Origin: an uncultured Pseudodesulfovibrio sp. | GTDB lineage: Bacteria > Desulfobacterota > Desulfovibrionia > Desulfovibrionales > Desulfovibrionaceae | DNA: 64,000 nucleotides | Direction: 5' to 3' | NCBI RefSeq assembly: GCF_963675635.1 | Contig: NZ_OY776488.1 | Coordinates: forward strand, 785,740 to 849,739 | In this document: positions 9,552 to 18,693 of the stretch, in pieces | Position numbering within the stretch: the first letter of the stretch is position 1 | Layout of the letters: the number at the start of each line of letters is the position of its first letter | Translations under genes and position numbers: made by a program | The notes under the pieces: model-generated | What the model saw: only the letters and a program-made list of their open reading frames with translations | Database searches by the model: none | What the model was told of the DNA's origin: nothing

Positions 9552-9576
9552 CTCACCTTTCCCCAATTCCCATATT

Positions 9577-9589
9577 AGTACGTCGTACT
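9577..9589. repeat. Perfect palindrome upstream of leuA
   Basis: AGTACG-T-CGTACT, 13 bases, lies between pssA and the following hairpin. It could be an operator, but it lies upstream of the hairpin and may simply belong to the 3' region of pssA. Confidence 0.3.
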
Positions 9590-9598
9590 GACCATTAT

Positions 9599-9629
9599 CG
9601 CCACGCATTTGGTGCGTCTGGCGTTTTTC
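9599..9629 (+). terminator. Probable terminator of psd-pssA
   Basis: CGCC + ACGCA pairs with TGCGT + GGCG with a small bulge, followed by GTTTTTC. It separates the phospholipid operon from leuA. An attenuator role in front of leuA is possible, but I saw no leucine-rich leader peptide. Confidence 0.6.
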
Positions 9630-9687
9630 TATATTTGCAATCATAGACTGAATCCCCCTATGAGAAGGGGAAGAATCGGAGGACATC

Positions 9688-11220
9688 ATGGCAGACAGAG
9701 TATACGTATTTGATACCACCTTGCGTGACGGTGAACAGTCTCCTGGTGCAACCATGAATCAGGATGAAAAAATCCGCATGGCGCATCAACTTGAAACATT
9801 GGGTGTTGATATTATTGAAGCGGGATTCCCCATTGCCAGCCAAGGTGATTTTGAGGCGGTTCAGGCCATAGCCAGAGCTGTTGATACCGTGCAGGTGGCT
9901 GGACTGTGTAGGGCTGTTGTCGGTGATATCGACCGTTGTTGGGAGGCTGTTAAGGACGCGAAAAATCCGCGTATTCATACCTTCCTTGCTACCAGTGAAA
10001 TTCATATGAAGCATAAACTTGGCAAGACCGCTGACGAAGTGATCGTCATGATCGACAAGGCCGTACGACATGCCAAGCAGTATACAGATAACGTGGAGTT
10101 TTCTGCCGAGGACGCATCCCGTTCAGACTGGGATTTTCTGGTCAAGGTGACCGAAGTTGCTATCGAGGCCGGTGCCACTGTTGTCAATATCCCTGATACC
10201 GTCGGATACACTCAGCCTTTTGAGTATTATGAATTGATTAAATACCTGAAGGACAACGTGAAGAATGTGGACGATGCGATTTTGTCCGTCCATTGTCACA
10301 ATGATCTCGGTTCAGCAGTGGCCAATACCTTGGCTGCGATAAAGGCCGGGGCCCGTCAGGTCGAGTGCACAGTGCTGGGCATCGGTGAACGTGCTGGTAA
10401 TGCTGCACTTGAAGAATTGGTCATGGCCATCAACACCCGCAAGGAGTTGTACAATGTCGAGACCAATATCAAGACTGAACAGCTGTATCCATCCTGCCGT
10501 CGCCTGTCGCAGATTATCGGTATGCCCATCCCGCCGAACAAGGCGATCGTCGGTGCTAACGCCTTTGCACACGAGTCTGGTATTCATCAGGACGGCGTCA
10601 TCAAGAATCGTTTGACGTATGAGATCATGACTCCGGAATCAATAGGCCGGACAAGTAATGATATTGTTATTGGTAAACACTCCGGTTCCCATGCGGTCAA
10701 GAATAAGGCCTTCGAATTGGGATATACGTTGGACGATGAACAGATTCAGGTGCTTTTCAAGGCGGTCAAGGATTTGGCTGATAAGAAAGAGCAGGTTTTT
10801 GACGAGGACGTTGAGGCTTTGATTCTCGAATCTGTGTATCGACGCAAGGATCGGTTCCGTTTGATTGATATGTCAGTGTTTTCCGGTACGGGGGATGTCC
10901 CGCCACATGCAGCTACAGTTATGGAGTTTGGTGCTAAAGGTAAGGCTGAAATCAAACGAAATAGCAGTTTCGGTGAGGGTTCCATTGACGCGGTGTTTCA
11001 GTCCATCTACTCAATGGTAGGTGTGGCGCCTAAACTTGAAGTGTATTCGGTAAACGCTGTGACCGAAGGGTCAGACGCCTTGGCGAGCGTGGCCGTTCGA
11101 ATTGCGCACGATGGTACCAAGTCCGTCGGGCGCGCCAATGATGCCGATGTGGTCAAGGCGAGTGCTCTCGCCATGATCAACGCATTGAATCGCATGGAAA
11201 AAGCCAAAGAGGAGAGATAG
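9688..11220 (+). CDS. leuA: 2-isopropylmalate synthase
   Basis: A 510-residue enzyme that condenses acetyl-CoA with 2-ketoisovalerate, the first step of leucine synthesis. The catalytic HMGL-like TIM barrel carries VFDTTLRDGEQSPGATM at residues 7-23, the metal-binding LSVHCHNDLG, and GIGERAGNAALEE. A linker and a C-terminal LeuA regulatory domain of about 130 residues, the site of leucine feedback inhibition in the family, follow (GDVPPHAATVMEFG onwards). The length is standard. CGGAGG lies just ahead of the ATG. The stop is 3 bases from leuC, giving a tight leuA-C-D-B operon. Confidence 0.96.
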   Translation: MADRVYVFDTTLRDGEQSPGATMNQDEKIRMAHQLETLGVDIIEAGFPIASQGDFEAVQAIARAVDTVQVAGLCRAVVGDIDRCWEAVKDAKNPRIHTFLATSEIHMKHKLGKTADEVIVMIDKAVRHAKQYTDNVEFSAEDASRSDWDFLVKVTEVAIEAGATVVNIPDTVGYTQPFEYYELIKYLKDNVKNVDDAILSVHCHNDLGSAVANTLAAIKAGARQVECTVLGIGERAGNAALEELVMAINTRKELYNVETNIKTEQLYPSCRRLSQIIGMPIPPNKAIVGANAFAHESGIHQDGVIKNRLTYEIMTPESIGRTSNDIVIGKHSGSHAVKNKAFELGYTLDDEQIQVLFKAVKDLADKKEQVFDEDVEALILESVYRRKDRFRLIDMSVFSGTGDVPPHAATVMEFGAKGKAEIKRNSSFGEGSIDAVFQSIYSMVGVAPKLEVYSVNAVTEGSDALASVAVRIAHDGTKSVGRANDADVVKASALAMINALNRMEKAKEER

Positions 11221-11223
11221 ACC

Positions 11224-12483
11224 ATGGGGCAGACATTAGCTGAAAAAATATTGCAGAAACATACGGATCAGGAGATCTCCGGTGCCGGACAAATCGTCCA
11301 GTGTCGAGTTGATATGGTCCTGGCCAATGACATTACCGCGCCTTTGGCCATCAAGTCTTTCAAGGCGATGGGTGCGAAGAAAGTGTTTGATCAAGACAAG
11401 ATTTCTCTGGTGTGTGATCATTTTACTCCTAACAAGGACATTGATTCTGCTGAGCAGGTCAAGGTTGTTCGTGAGTTCGCCGAAGAAATGGGTGTGACCC
11501 ATTACTATGAATGTGGTGAAGTCGGCGTGGAACATGCCCTGTTGCCAGAGAAAGGCATTGTCGGTCCCGGAAATGTGGTGGTGGGGGCAGATTCCCACAC
11601 CTGTACATACGGTGGCTTGGGTGCGTTCGCTACTGGCATGGGGTCAACGGACATTGGTGCAGCCATGGCTCTTGGTGAAACCTGGTTCAAGGTTCCGCCA
11701 ACCATCAAGGTCAATATTACCGGCACCCCCGGTGAGCATGTCAGTGCCAAGGATTTCGTACTGAACCAGATAGGTCAGCTCGGCGTGGCTGGTGCGCTCT
11801 ACAAGGCGTTGGAATATTCCGGTGAGGTCGTGGATGCTATGTCCATAGAAGGGCGTATGACCATTGCCAACATGGCTATTGAGGCAGGCGGCAAAGTCGG
11901 TTTATTCCCGGTCGATGAAAAGACCATGGAATACGCTAGGATTGCCGGGTTCTCTGGAGGGGAGATCATGATGCCGGACGCTGATGCCGAATATGAGCGT
12001 GTGTTGAATATCGATGTTACAGGCATGGCCCCGCAGGTTGCCTGTCCGCATCTGCCTGATAACGTCAAATCAGTGGATGAAACCAGTGGTTTGAAAATTC
12101 ATCAGGCTGTCATCGGTTCATGTACCAATGGTCGCATCGAGGACATGCGTGTGGCCGCAGCCATTTTGAAAGGTCGTAATGTTGATCCCAAAGTCCGCTG
12201 CATTATCTTGCCTGCCACTCCCGCCATCTGGAAAGCATGCATGCGTGAAGGCCTGATGGAAATATTCATGGACTCAGGGTGTATTGTCGGTCCTCCGACC
12301 TGTGGCCCGTGTCTGGGTGGTCATATGGGTATCCTGGCCGGTGGTGAGCGGTGTATCGCGACCACCAATCGAAATTTCAAGGGGCGCATGGGTTCTCTTG
12401 AAGCGGAAGTTTTCCTGTCCAATCCCGCTGTGGCTGCTGCCAGTGCCATTGCCGGTGAGATCACCAATCCCGCGAAGCTGTAG
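11224..12483 (+). CDS. leuC: 3-isopropylmalate dehydratase large subunit
   Basis: A 419-residue aconitase-superfamily protein, the [4Fe-4S] subunit that isomerises 2- to 3-isopropylmalate together with LeuD. The cluster cysteines are visible in GSCTNGRIEDM (about residue 299) and in the C-terminal VGPPTCGPCLGG (about residues 359 and 362). HTCTYGGLGAFATGMGSTD is the substrate/cluster region. The length matches the shorter HacA/LeuC2-type subunit found in archaea and Desulfobacterota rather than the ~466-residue enteric form. It lies directly after leuA and 12 bases before leuD. Confidence 0.95.
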   Translation: MGQTLAEKILQKHTDQEISGAGQIVQCRVDMVLANDITAPLAIKSFKAMGAKKVFDQDKISLVCDHFTPNKDIDSAEQVKVVREFAEEMGVTHYYECGEVGVEHALLPEKGIVGPGNVVVGADSHTCTYGGLGAFATGMGSTDIGAAMALGETWFKVPPTIKVNITGTPGEHVSAKDFVLNQIGQLGVAGALYKALEYSGEVVDAMSIEGRMTIANMAIEAGGKVGLFPVDEKTMEYARIAGFSGGEIMMPDADAEYERVLNIDVTGMAPQVACPHLPDNVKSVDETSGLKIHQAVIGSCTNGRIEDMRVAAAILKGRNVDPKVRCIILPATPAIWKACMREGLMEIFMDSGCIVGPPTCGPCLGGHMGILAGGERCIATTNRNFKGRMGSLEAEVFLSNPAVAAASAIAGEITNPAKL

Positions 12484-12495
12484 GAGGGAAGTATA

Positions 12496-12987
12496 ATGAA
12501 AGTTACTGGAACTGCTCATAAAGTGGGCGACCATATAGATACTGATGCCATCATCCCGGCGCGTTTCCTTGTAACCACTGATTCCAAAGTACTTGGTGAG
12601 AATTGCATGGAAGGTTTGGAGGCCGGATGGGTCAAGCGGGTTAAGATAAACGACGTGATGGTCGGTGGTGTAAACTTTGGCTGTGGTTCCTCTCGTGAAC
12701 ACGCGCCCATCTCCATTCTGGGTGCAGGGATACCTGTCGTTGTTGCCCATAGTTTTGCCCGAATTTTCTACCGCAACGGTTTCAATATGGGGCTTGTATT
12801 GCTGGAGATCGGCGATGATATTGATAAGTTTAATGATACCGATGAGATCGAAGTGGACACTGCCTCTGGCGAAATCAGAAACATAACCACTGGCGAAACC
12901 GTGCAGGCCGCTGCCGTACCGCCGTTCATGCAGGAAATTCTGGATGTGGGTGGGCTTGTGGAATATGTAAAAAAGAAATTGGCTTAA
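12496..12987 (+). CDS. leuD: 3-isopropylmalate dehydratase small subunit
   Basis: A 163-residue swivel-domain subunit that completes the LeuC active site. It shows [11 protein letters not shown] near the N-terminus and [13 protein letters not shown], the conserved small-subunit motif, at about residues 57-69. [15 protein letters not shown] follows. It is the short LeuD2-type partner that fits the LeuC form next to it. GAGG precedes the ATG and leuB begins 21 bases downstream. Confidence 0.95.
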   Translation: MKVTGTAHKVGDHIDTDAIIPARFLVTTDSKVLGENCMEGLEAGWVKRVKINDVMVGGVNFGCGSSREHAPISILGAGIPVVVAHSFARIFYRNGFNMGLVLLEIGDDIDKFNDTDEIEVDTASGEIRNITTGETVQAAAVPPFMQEILDVGGLVEYVKKKLA

Positions 12988-13008
12988 CGACAGGTATCGG
13001 AGAAAAAT

Positions 13009-14076
13009 ATGAAAATATGTGTTTTGCCGGGTGACGGTATAGGTCAGGAGATTGTAGCGCAGGCCTTGCGCGTTATGAAAAGGGTTGGCGATAAATTCGG
13101 TCATGTTTTTGAGACGACGGAAGCCCTTATAGGCGGATGTGCCATTGATGCAGTGGGTGTGCCGCTGCCGGACGAAACCATTGCCAAGTGCAAGGCTGCA
13201 GATGCTGTTCTGCTCGGTGCAGTGGGCGGACCAAAATGGGATACCATCGATCCTGCTATTCGTCCTGAGAAAGGGCTGCTTGGCATCCGCAAGGAACTCG
13301 GCCTGTTTGCCAATGTGCGTCCCGCCAATTTGTTCAAGCAACTGGCTGACGCCTGCTACCTGCGTCCGGATATTGTGGCCAAGGGGTTGGACGTGATGGT
13401 CGTGCGCGAGCTGACTGGTGGTATTTATTTCGGTGAACCGCGTTTTGACGGAGAAAAAGACGGCGAGCGTTTTGGTTATAATACCATGACGTATTATGAA
13501 CATGAAATTCGTCGTATCGCCCGTGTCGCTTTCGAGGCTGCCCGCAAGCGTTCAGGCCGTGTGTGTTCCGTGGATAAGGCCAACGTGCTGGATGTTTCCC
13601 GTGTCTGGCGTGAGATCGTCATTGATGAACACAAGAATTATGCGGACATCGAGTTGTCTCATATGTACGTGGATAACGCGGCTATGCAGTTGGTGCGCGA
13701 CCCGTCACAGTTTGACGTGATCGTCACCGGCAACCTGTTTGGTGATATCCTGTCTGATGAAGCTGCTGCAATTACCGGGTCTATCGGTATGTTGCCTTCA
13801 GCATCTCTGGGAGAGGCGAACCCCGGTTTGTATGAACCCATCCATGGTTCTGCGCCGGATATTGCTGGTCAGGACAAAGCGAACCCCTTGGCGACTATTT
13901 TGTCCGTGTCCATGATGCTTCGGCATTCCTTTGATATGGCAGAAGAGGCAGACTGCATTGAACAGGCTGTTGAGAAGACGTTGGAACAGGGATACCGTAC
14001 TGGCGACATCTGGCAGGAAGGTTGTAAACCTGTTGGATGCGTTGCTATGGCCGAGGCTGTACTTTCGAATATGTAA
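13009..14076 (+). CDS. leuB: 3-isopropylmalate dehydrogenase
   Basis: A 355-residue NAD-dependent oxidative decarboxylase of the isocitrate/isopropylmalate dehydrogenase family, which turns 3-isopropylmalate into 2-ketoisocaproate. Key stretches are [10 protein letters not shown] near the N-terminus, [26 protein letters not shown] (substrate arginine and YFGEPR), [29 protein letters not shown] and the adenosine-binding [16 protein letters not shown]. It is the last gene of the leu operon, followed by a strong terminator. Confidence 0.96.
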   Translation: MKICVLPGDGIGQEIVAQALRVMKRVGDKFGHVFETTEALIGGCAIDAVGVPLPDETIAKCKAADAVLLGAVGGPKWDTIDPAIRPEKGLLGIRKELGLFANVRPANLFKQLADACYLRPDIVAKGLDVMVVRELTGGIYFGEPRFDGEKDGERFGYNTMTYYEHEIRRIARVAFEAARKRSGRVCSVDKANVLDVSRVWREIVIDEHKNYADIELSHMYVDNAAMQLVRDPSQFDVIVTGNLFGDILSDEAAAITGSIGMLPSASLGEANPGLYEPIHGSAPDIAGQDKANPLATILSVSMMLRHSFDMAEEADCIEQAVEKTLEQGYRTGDIWQEGCKPVGCVAMAEAVLSNM

Positions 14077-14091
14077 GGATAATAGACTCAA

Positions 14092-14130
14092 AAAAAGGGC
14101 CGCGTCTGTGTGATGCGGCCTTTTTTTTTG
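14092..14130 (+). terminator. Terminator of the leu operon
   Basis: GGCCGC (14098-14103) pairs with GCGGCC (14115-14120), preceded by an A run and followed by nine Ts, so it could stop transcripts from both sides. The convergent gene ends at 14137. Confidence 0.88.
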
Positions 14131-14136
14131 GGTCTA

Positions 14137-14601
14137 TTATTTGTGTGATGATCTCAATTGGATATTGTTCGCCTTGAGAGCTTTTTGGCTGGTTTTCATA
14201 TCAATGAATCCGAGAGCCAGGCAGACGGCCAGGAAGTCCATTTTGAGAATGTCCATTTTCTTGAGAGCGCGCTCGTTTTGTTCCAAGGTTATCTTGCCGT
14301 GCTGAATAAGGTATTGGCTGAACTTTTCTGTGTCGTCGGCATCTTCAATGTTCAGATCCTCCGATGAAAAGATTTTAATGCCATCCTGATTGCTTCTGAG
14401 TCGGGTGAGTCGCTGAATTTTCTCTTCCAGTTCATTTTTCAGTTCCCTTCTGTGCTTGACCATAAAGTCATACTTTGACTGAATCTTTTGTTGTTCAAGA
14501 CATAGGGAGTTCATGCTGGATGCTTTGTAAAGGCTGATGGAGCGTATGAGAAATACGAAAATCAGAGCGATCAAGCAAAGAATGATGATGGGAATGGTCA
14601 T
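14137..14601 (-). CDS. Small membrane-anchored coiled-coil protein
   Basis: I recognise no family. The 154-residue protein starts with one membrane helix (about residues 3-22, IPIIILCLIALIFVFLI). A charged helical stretch likely to form a coiled coil covers about residues 35-70, and the soluble tail contains YLIQHGKITLEQNERALKKM and ALGFIDMKTSQKALKAN. The tail resembles short sequences that end 'L.dyGlI....s..Al', but I cannot name a domain. It sits 8 bases downstream of another single-helix coiled-coil protein (14610-14843), and the two probably form an operon and may interact. Confidence 0.6.
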   Translation of the reverse strand: MTIPIIILCLIALIFVFLIRSISLYKASSMNSLCLEQQKIQSKYDFMVKHRRELKNELEEKIQRLTRLRSNQDGIKIFSSEDLNIEDADDTEKFSQYLIQHGKITLEQNERALKKMDILKMDFLAVCLALGFIDMKTSQKALKANNIQLRSSHK

Positions 14602-14609
14602 GGTCTGCT

Positions 14610-14843
14610 CTATACCTTCAGAATGTCAATTTGCTCATCGATCTCTTCAATCTGTACCTTAAGGTCTATGATTGCATGTTCCAGTGAGTCGATTTTGTAT
14701 TCCAGTTGCTTTTTTACACCTCTGACCTCAGCGCGTTTGCGTCTGATGATATCAGAGCAGTTGTGATGGTGTACCACTATCACTGCAATGAGGACGAATC
14801 CGGCCATAACCAGAATGAGATATAAAGTACTGGAGTCTAACAT
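14610..14843 (-). CDS. Short membrane-anchored coiled-coil protein
   Basis: A 77-residue protein with one membrane helix (about residues 5-24, STLYLILVMAGFVLIAVIVV). A basic patch and a heptad-like C-terminal helix (LEYKIDSLEHAIIDLKVQIEEIDEQI, about residues 47-72) follow. The layout mirrors that of its downstream neighbour at 14137-14601. No family was recognised. It could be a scaffold or a partner in a small membrane complex; its size makes the coding call less certain than for longer genes, but the clean topology supports it. Confidence 0.5.
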   Translation of the reverse strand: MLDSSTLYLILVMAGFVLIAVIVVHHHNCSDIIRRKRAEVRGVKKQLEYKIDSLEHAIIDLKVQIEEIDEQIDILKV

Positions 14844-14952
14844 GTTCGATTAATGAAATGTTGTAGTATACTATTATGATTTTTTTATACGCTTCCCACT
14901 ACCTGTACTCTGGAAGATTGGCAACAAACTTTCGCTATTTGAAGAGGGTCTT

Positions 14953-15219
14953 TCATTCTTGTAATGCGTCTGTGAAAGTCTTGAGATGAGCTAATTTATG
15001 ATTGCGGTGTTGTTTCTTGATTTCGATTTCTAGTTTGAGAGCAGTGCTTTTATCGGCTACTTCACCGCAAGCCGCCAATGCGACAGGCCGCCGAGGACGT
15101 GTGTATTTAGATGCTGTTCCAGCGTTGTGCTCTTTCAATCGTCTGTTTATATCGGTAGTAATGCCGCAGTAGAGGCTGTCGTCAGCACAGCGCAGGAGAT
15201 AGACGTACCAGTGTTGCAT
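14953..15219 (-). CDS. GIY-YIG nuclease-domain protein (UPF0213/YhbQ-like)
   Basis: An 88-residue single-domain protein of the GIY-YIG superfamily. WYVYLLRCADDSLYCGITTDINRRLKEHNAGTASKY... carries the paired motif (here YVY...YCGIT), the conserved Arg in NRRLKEHN, and a Glu in the helix ALKLEIEIKK. YhbQ-type stand-alone proteins are proposed DNA endonucleases; their role is poorly known. It is divergent from the ABC-F gene. Confidence 0.85.
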   Translation of the reverse strand: MQHWYVYLLRCADDSLYCGITTDINRRLKEHNAGTASKYTRPRRPVALAACGEVADKSTALKLEIEIKKQHRNHKLAHLKTFTDALQE

Positions 15220-15320
15220 GTGGCTTTATAACCGGAACAGGTGGGGCGGTCAAAACGGTCTTGCCAATCTGCACTGCTCAATATATTCCCTTATCCAACA
15301 TCAAAGAGGTATTATATTTT

Positions 15321-17294
15321 ATGTCGCGAATTACTGTCCAGAGTCTTGGAAAATCCTATGGTGGAGAACCTGTTTTTTCAGATGTGGCTTTTGAGGTCAC
15401 ACCGGGAATGCGTCTTGCTCTGACCGGTCCCAATGGATGCGGAAAGAGTACCTTGCTCAAGGTTTTGGCCGGGGAGATCCAACCGGATGCGGGGCAGGTG
15501 ACATTATCCAAGGGGGCGCAGGTCGGATACGTGGCGCAGGAAATGACCGGGTCGGTGCTGGAGCAGCAACTTCTCTCCTGGGTCCTTTCGGCGTTACCGT
15601 CATGGAACGAGTTCTGGGAAGAGTGGGAAAAAGCCGTTGCCGCCGAGGACTACGGACGTATCGAAAAACTCTCTCATCGACAGGCCGAGTTTGAGGAACG
15701 CTACGGATATAATCCCGATCACAAGGCGCGGGCTATTTTGACAGGTTTGGGTTTTAGTGACGAAGAATTGCTCAAAGACATCGGAGAATTGTCGGGTGGA
15801 TGGCGAGAACGGGCAAAACTCGCCAGAGTACTCTTGCAGGGAGCAGATATTCTCTTGCTCGATGAACCGACAAACCATCTTGACTTGGAAGCTGTGGAGT
15901 GGCTGGAAGAGTATCTTCTAAATTTTCGTGGTACGCTCACGTTTGTGGTTCATGACCGAATTTTCCTCAATCGTGTGGGGACGCATGTCTTGTTTCTCGG
16001 AACCGGCAAGCCTGTTTTCCGCAAAGGCTCCTTTGATGAGTATTTGATCTGGGATGAAGAAAACAGGTCTCAACGTCAGAAAGAGGCGGACAAACTGTCG
16101 GCACGAATTGATAACGAATATAAGTATATCAACAAGTTCCGCGTCAAGGCTCGTAAGGCCGCCCAAGCGCAGAGTAAATTGAAAAAGGTGGAGAAGCTGG
16201 AGCAGGAGTTGAGTCAGATCAAGGAAGCTCAGGCTGCATCCCACCGCGGGAAGAGTCTGAACTTTCGCCTGCCTGAGCCTAAACGCGGGGATAAAGTTTC
16301 GGCGTCAGTCGTGGATTTGGAATTTCATTATGATGGCGTTGGTTCTGTGTGGCCGACACTCAATTTCCAGCTATTCCGGGGTAAGAAAGTCGCTGTGGTT
16401 GCTCCCAACGGTGCGGGAAAATCCACGCTGCTCAAGTTGATTACAGGGGCTCTTGAACCTACGGCAGGGCACGTCAAGGTGGGAAGTGGAACTGACCTTG
16501 GGTATTTCAGTCAGCATCAGCACGAGATTCTCAATCTGGACAATTCGGTTATAGGTGAGATCAGGCGTTTGTCTGATTCCAATTTGACCGAAGAACAAGT
16601 CATGAGCGTACTTGGCTTGTTTCTGTTGGGTGAGTCGTTTTTTGAGCGTAAGGTCAAAGGTTTGTCCGGCGGAGAAAAAAGTCGGTTGCTGCTGGCTACA
16701 TTGTTTTTGTCCCGATCCAATTTTCTGATTCTTGATGAACCGACCAACCATCTGGATATCGAAACGCGTGAAGGGCTGATTCGTGCGCTCAAGGATTATT
16801 CCGGCACATTGCTCTTTGTAGCGCATGATCGCTATCTGCTTAATGAAGTGGCCGAAGAGATATGGTCTTTGGACAAAGACGGTATTACCCAACACCTTGG
16901 TGGGTTTGAGGCTTATCATGCCAAGAGCAAGCAGGAAGAAGCATGTCGGGCCGGGCTGGCAGCGTGTCTTCCAGATGATGTGCGTGAAAAGCGAAAGTTG
17001 ACGAAGGAAGAGAAACGGCGTCAGGCAGAAGATCGCAATCGGTTGTACCGTGAACTCAAGCCGCTCAAGAAAGAATATGACAAACTGGAAGTAGATCTCG
17101 AGAAGGTACTGGATGAGCAGGCTGGGCTCGAGGAAAAAATGAATGATCCTGCAACATATGAAAAGCCAGAGGAAGCACTCAAACTTAATGGTGCTTACAA
17201 GGAAGTCTCGGAATGGGCAGAGAACCTGATGGTGCGTATGGGTGAACTTGAAGAAAGGATTGAAGCTATCACGTCCGAGGTGGAGGACGAATGA
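15321..17294 (+). CDS. ABC-F family ATPase (Uup/EttA-like)
   Basis: A 657-residue soluble protein with two ABC ATPase domains and no membrane part. Domain 1 has Walker A GPNGCGKSTLL, signature LSGGWRERAKLARVL and Walker B LLLDEPTNHLD. Domain 2 has APNGAGKSTLL, LSGGEKSRLLLATL and LILDEPTNHLD. A basic interdomain linker around residues 255-320 and a C-terminal coiled coil (RKLTKEEKRRQAEDRN to the end) resemble Uup or YdiF-type ABC-F proteins, which act on ribosomes or nucleic acids. I use ATG 15321 (MSRITVQSLGKSY, preceded by AGAGG); an in-frame upstream start at 15261 would add 20 residues without family resemblance. A Nudix gene overlaps its stop. Confidence 0.93.
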   Translation: MSRITVQSLGKSYGGEPVFSDVAFEVTPGMRLALTGPNGCGKSTLLKVLAGEIQPDAGQVTLSKGAQVGYVAQEMTGSVLEQQLLSWVLSALPSWNEFWEEWEKAVAAEDYGRIEKLSHRQAEFEERYGYNPDHKARAILTGLGFSDEELLKDIGELSGGWRERAKLARVLLQGADILLLDEPTNHLDLEAVEWLEEYLLNFRGTLTFVVHDRIFLNRVGTHVLFLGTGKPVFRKGSFDEYLIWDEENRSQRQKEADKLSARIDNEYKYINKFRVKARKAAQAQSKLKKVEKLEQELSQIKEAQAASHRGKSLNFRLPEPKRGDKVSASVVDLEFHYDGVGSVWPTLNFQLFRGKKVAVVAPNGAGKSTLLKLITGALEPTAGHVKVGSGTDLGYFSQHQHEILNLDNSVIGEIRRLSDSNLTEEQVMSVLGLFLLGESFFERKVKGLSGGEKSRLLLATLFLSRSNFLILDEPTNHLDIETREGLIRALKDYSGTLLFVAHDRYLLNEVAEEIWSLDKDGITQHLGGFEAYHAKSKQEEACRAGLAACLPDDVREKRKLTKEEKRRQAEDRNRLYRELKPLKKEYDKLEVDLEKVLDEQAGLEEKMNDPATYEKPEEALKLNGAYKEVSEWAENLMVRMGELEERIEAITSEVEDE

Positions 17295-17695
17295 TGAAGC
17301 CGCATTTGCAAGTGGTGGCTGGGATTGTCTGGCGTGACGGCCTGTACCTTGCAGTCCAGCGGCCTGAAGGTTCGCGCATGGCGGGCTGGTGGGAATTCCC
17401 CGGTGGCAAGGTAGAAGAAGGGGAGTTCAGAGACGCCGCTTTGGTCCGTGAATTTCAGGAAGAACTTAATATCACTCCGACTGAATTTGAATACTGGCGC
17501 AATATTGAACATGAGTACGATGAGTTTGCTGTTTGTCTGTATTTTTACCATATACATAGCTATTCTGGTCAGTTGTCCATGTTGGAGAAGCAACAGTTCG
17601 CATGGGTCAATCCTTCCAGAACGCCAACCTTGAACTATTTGCCCGCCGATATCGCTATCGTTGAAGCACTTCATTCTCGTTATCAGAACGACTAA
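17291..17695 (+). CDS. Nudix hydrolase, MutT-like (8-oxo-dGTP diphosphatase type)
   Basis: A 134-residue Nudix protein. The Nudix box GGKVEEGEFRDAALVREF followed by QEELNI fits G-x5-E-x7-R-E-U-x-E-E, with Asn where Gly is usual. HLQVVAGIVWRDGLYLAVQRP and WWEFPGGK match MutT, which removes oxidised dGTP from the nucleotide pool. The start ATG overlaps the ABC-F stop (ATGATGA), so the pair is translationally coupled; an alternative ATG at 17294 changes only one residue. Confidence 0.85.
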   Translation: MMKPHLQVVAGIVWRDGLYLAVQRPEGSRMAGWWEFPGGKVEEGEFRDAALVREFQEELNITPTEFEYWRNIEHEYDEFAVCLYFYHIHSYSGQLSMLEKQQFAWVNPSRTPTLNYLPADIAIVEALHSRYQND

Positions 17696-17805
17696 GCTGG
17701 ATTTCTCCGCATTTCTCCATTGAAGGTTGCGTCAAGAAAGAGTATGTGTTTGCTCTTACCCTGAGAAGGGTGCTTTCATGCATATACTGTTGAAGGAGAG
17801 AAACA

Positions 17806-18678
17806 TTGCGAGTTTGTGATTTGATCGAAGGGAAGTCTCCCTTCATCTCTTTGGAGTTCTTCCCCCCAAAGGAAAAGGAAGTCTGGCCTAAATTTTTCGA
17901 GGTCGTTGATCAGCTCAAGGTTTTGAACCCCCTGTTTGCATCCGTTACCTATGGTGCCGGAGGTGGGACTCAAGACAATACTTTGGAAATTGCCACCCAA
18001 ATGAAAAGGGATCATGGCATTGAGCCGATTACACATCTGACCAGTGTCGGTGCGTCTGCCGACAAACTTGATGATTTCCTGAAAAGCCTGCGCGATGCCG
18101 ATATTCAGAACGTTTTGGCTTTGCGTGGTGATCCTCCTCGTGGTGTGGACGATTTTGATTTTGACACTCAGGAATTCAAGCATGCAACAGATGTAATCGA
18201 ATTCATTAAAGCGCATTACCCGGAAATGTGTGTCGGCGGAGCCGCATATCCTGAACCGCATCATGAATCTCCTTCCATTCAGTCCGACCTGCAAATGGTC
18301 AACAAAAAGGTACAGATGGGGGCGCAATTCCTGGTGACGCAGCTGTTTTTCGATAATCGTGTTTATTTCGATTATGTGGAAAGGCTCAAGGCTCTCGGGT
18401 CATATGTTCCTGTAATTCCGGGTATTTTGCCTATCATGACTCTTAAGTCAGCCAAGTTTATTCTCGGTCTGTGCGGTGCTGCTATTCCAGGAAAATATCT
18501 CAGCAGCCTGGAAAAAGCCCATGAAGAGGGTGGCGATGACGCTGTCTATGAATTGGGGATCGCATATGCGACCAGACAGGCGCAGGAACTCATCGACGGC
18601 GGTGCGCCGGGCGTCCATCTGTATACGCTCAATCAAACCAAGGCGTGCCTCGAAATTGGACAAAATTTAAAGTTTTAG
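17806..18678 (+). CDS. metF: 5,10-methylenetetrahydrofolate reductase
   Basis: A 290-residue FAD-dependent TIM-barrel enzyme that makes 5-methyl-THF for methionine synthesis. It shows ISLEFFPPKEKEVW near the N-terminus, SVTYGAGGG, NVLALRGDPPRG, and QFLVTQLFFDN. The start is a TTG at 17806: GAAGGAGAG at 17792-17800 is ideally placed and no ATG is nearby, so low-level initiation is likely. It begins a run metF-asd-aminotransferase, which suits aspartate-family/methionine metabolism. The stop is 15 bases from asd. Confidence 0.95.
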   Translation: MRVCDLIEGKSPFISLEFFPPKEKEVWPKFFEVVDQLKVLNPLFASVTYGAGGGTQDNTLEIATQMKRDHGIEPITHLTSVGASADKLDDFLKSLRDADIQNVLALRGDPPRGVDDFDFDTQEFKHATDVIEFIKAHYPEMCVGGAAYPEPHHESPSIQSDLQMVNKKVQMGAQFLVTQLFFDNRVYFDYVERLKALGSYVPVIPGILPIMTLKSAKFILGLCGAAIPGKYLSSLEKAHEEGGDDAVYELGIAYATRQAQELIDGGAPGVHLYTLNQTKACLEIGQNLKF

Positions 18679-18693
18679 CGTTGGGAGCAGAGT

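Noticed and set aside
17696-17805. Possible SAM or other riboswitch before metF
   Set aside because: Only a 5-bp hairpin (ACCCT-GAGA-AGGGT, 17758-17771) is visible; no known riboswitch core.
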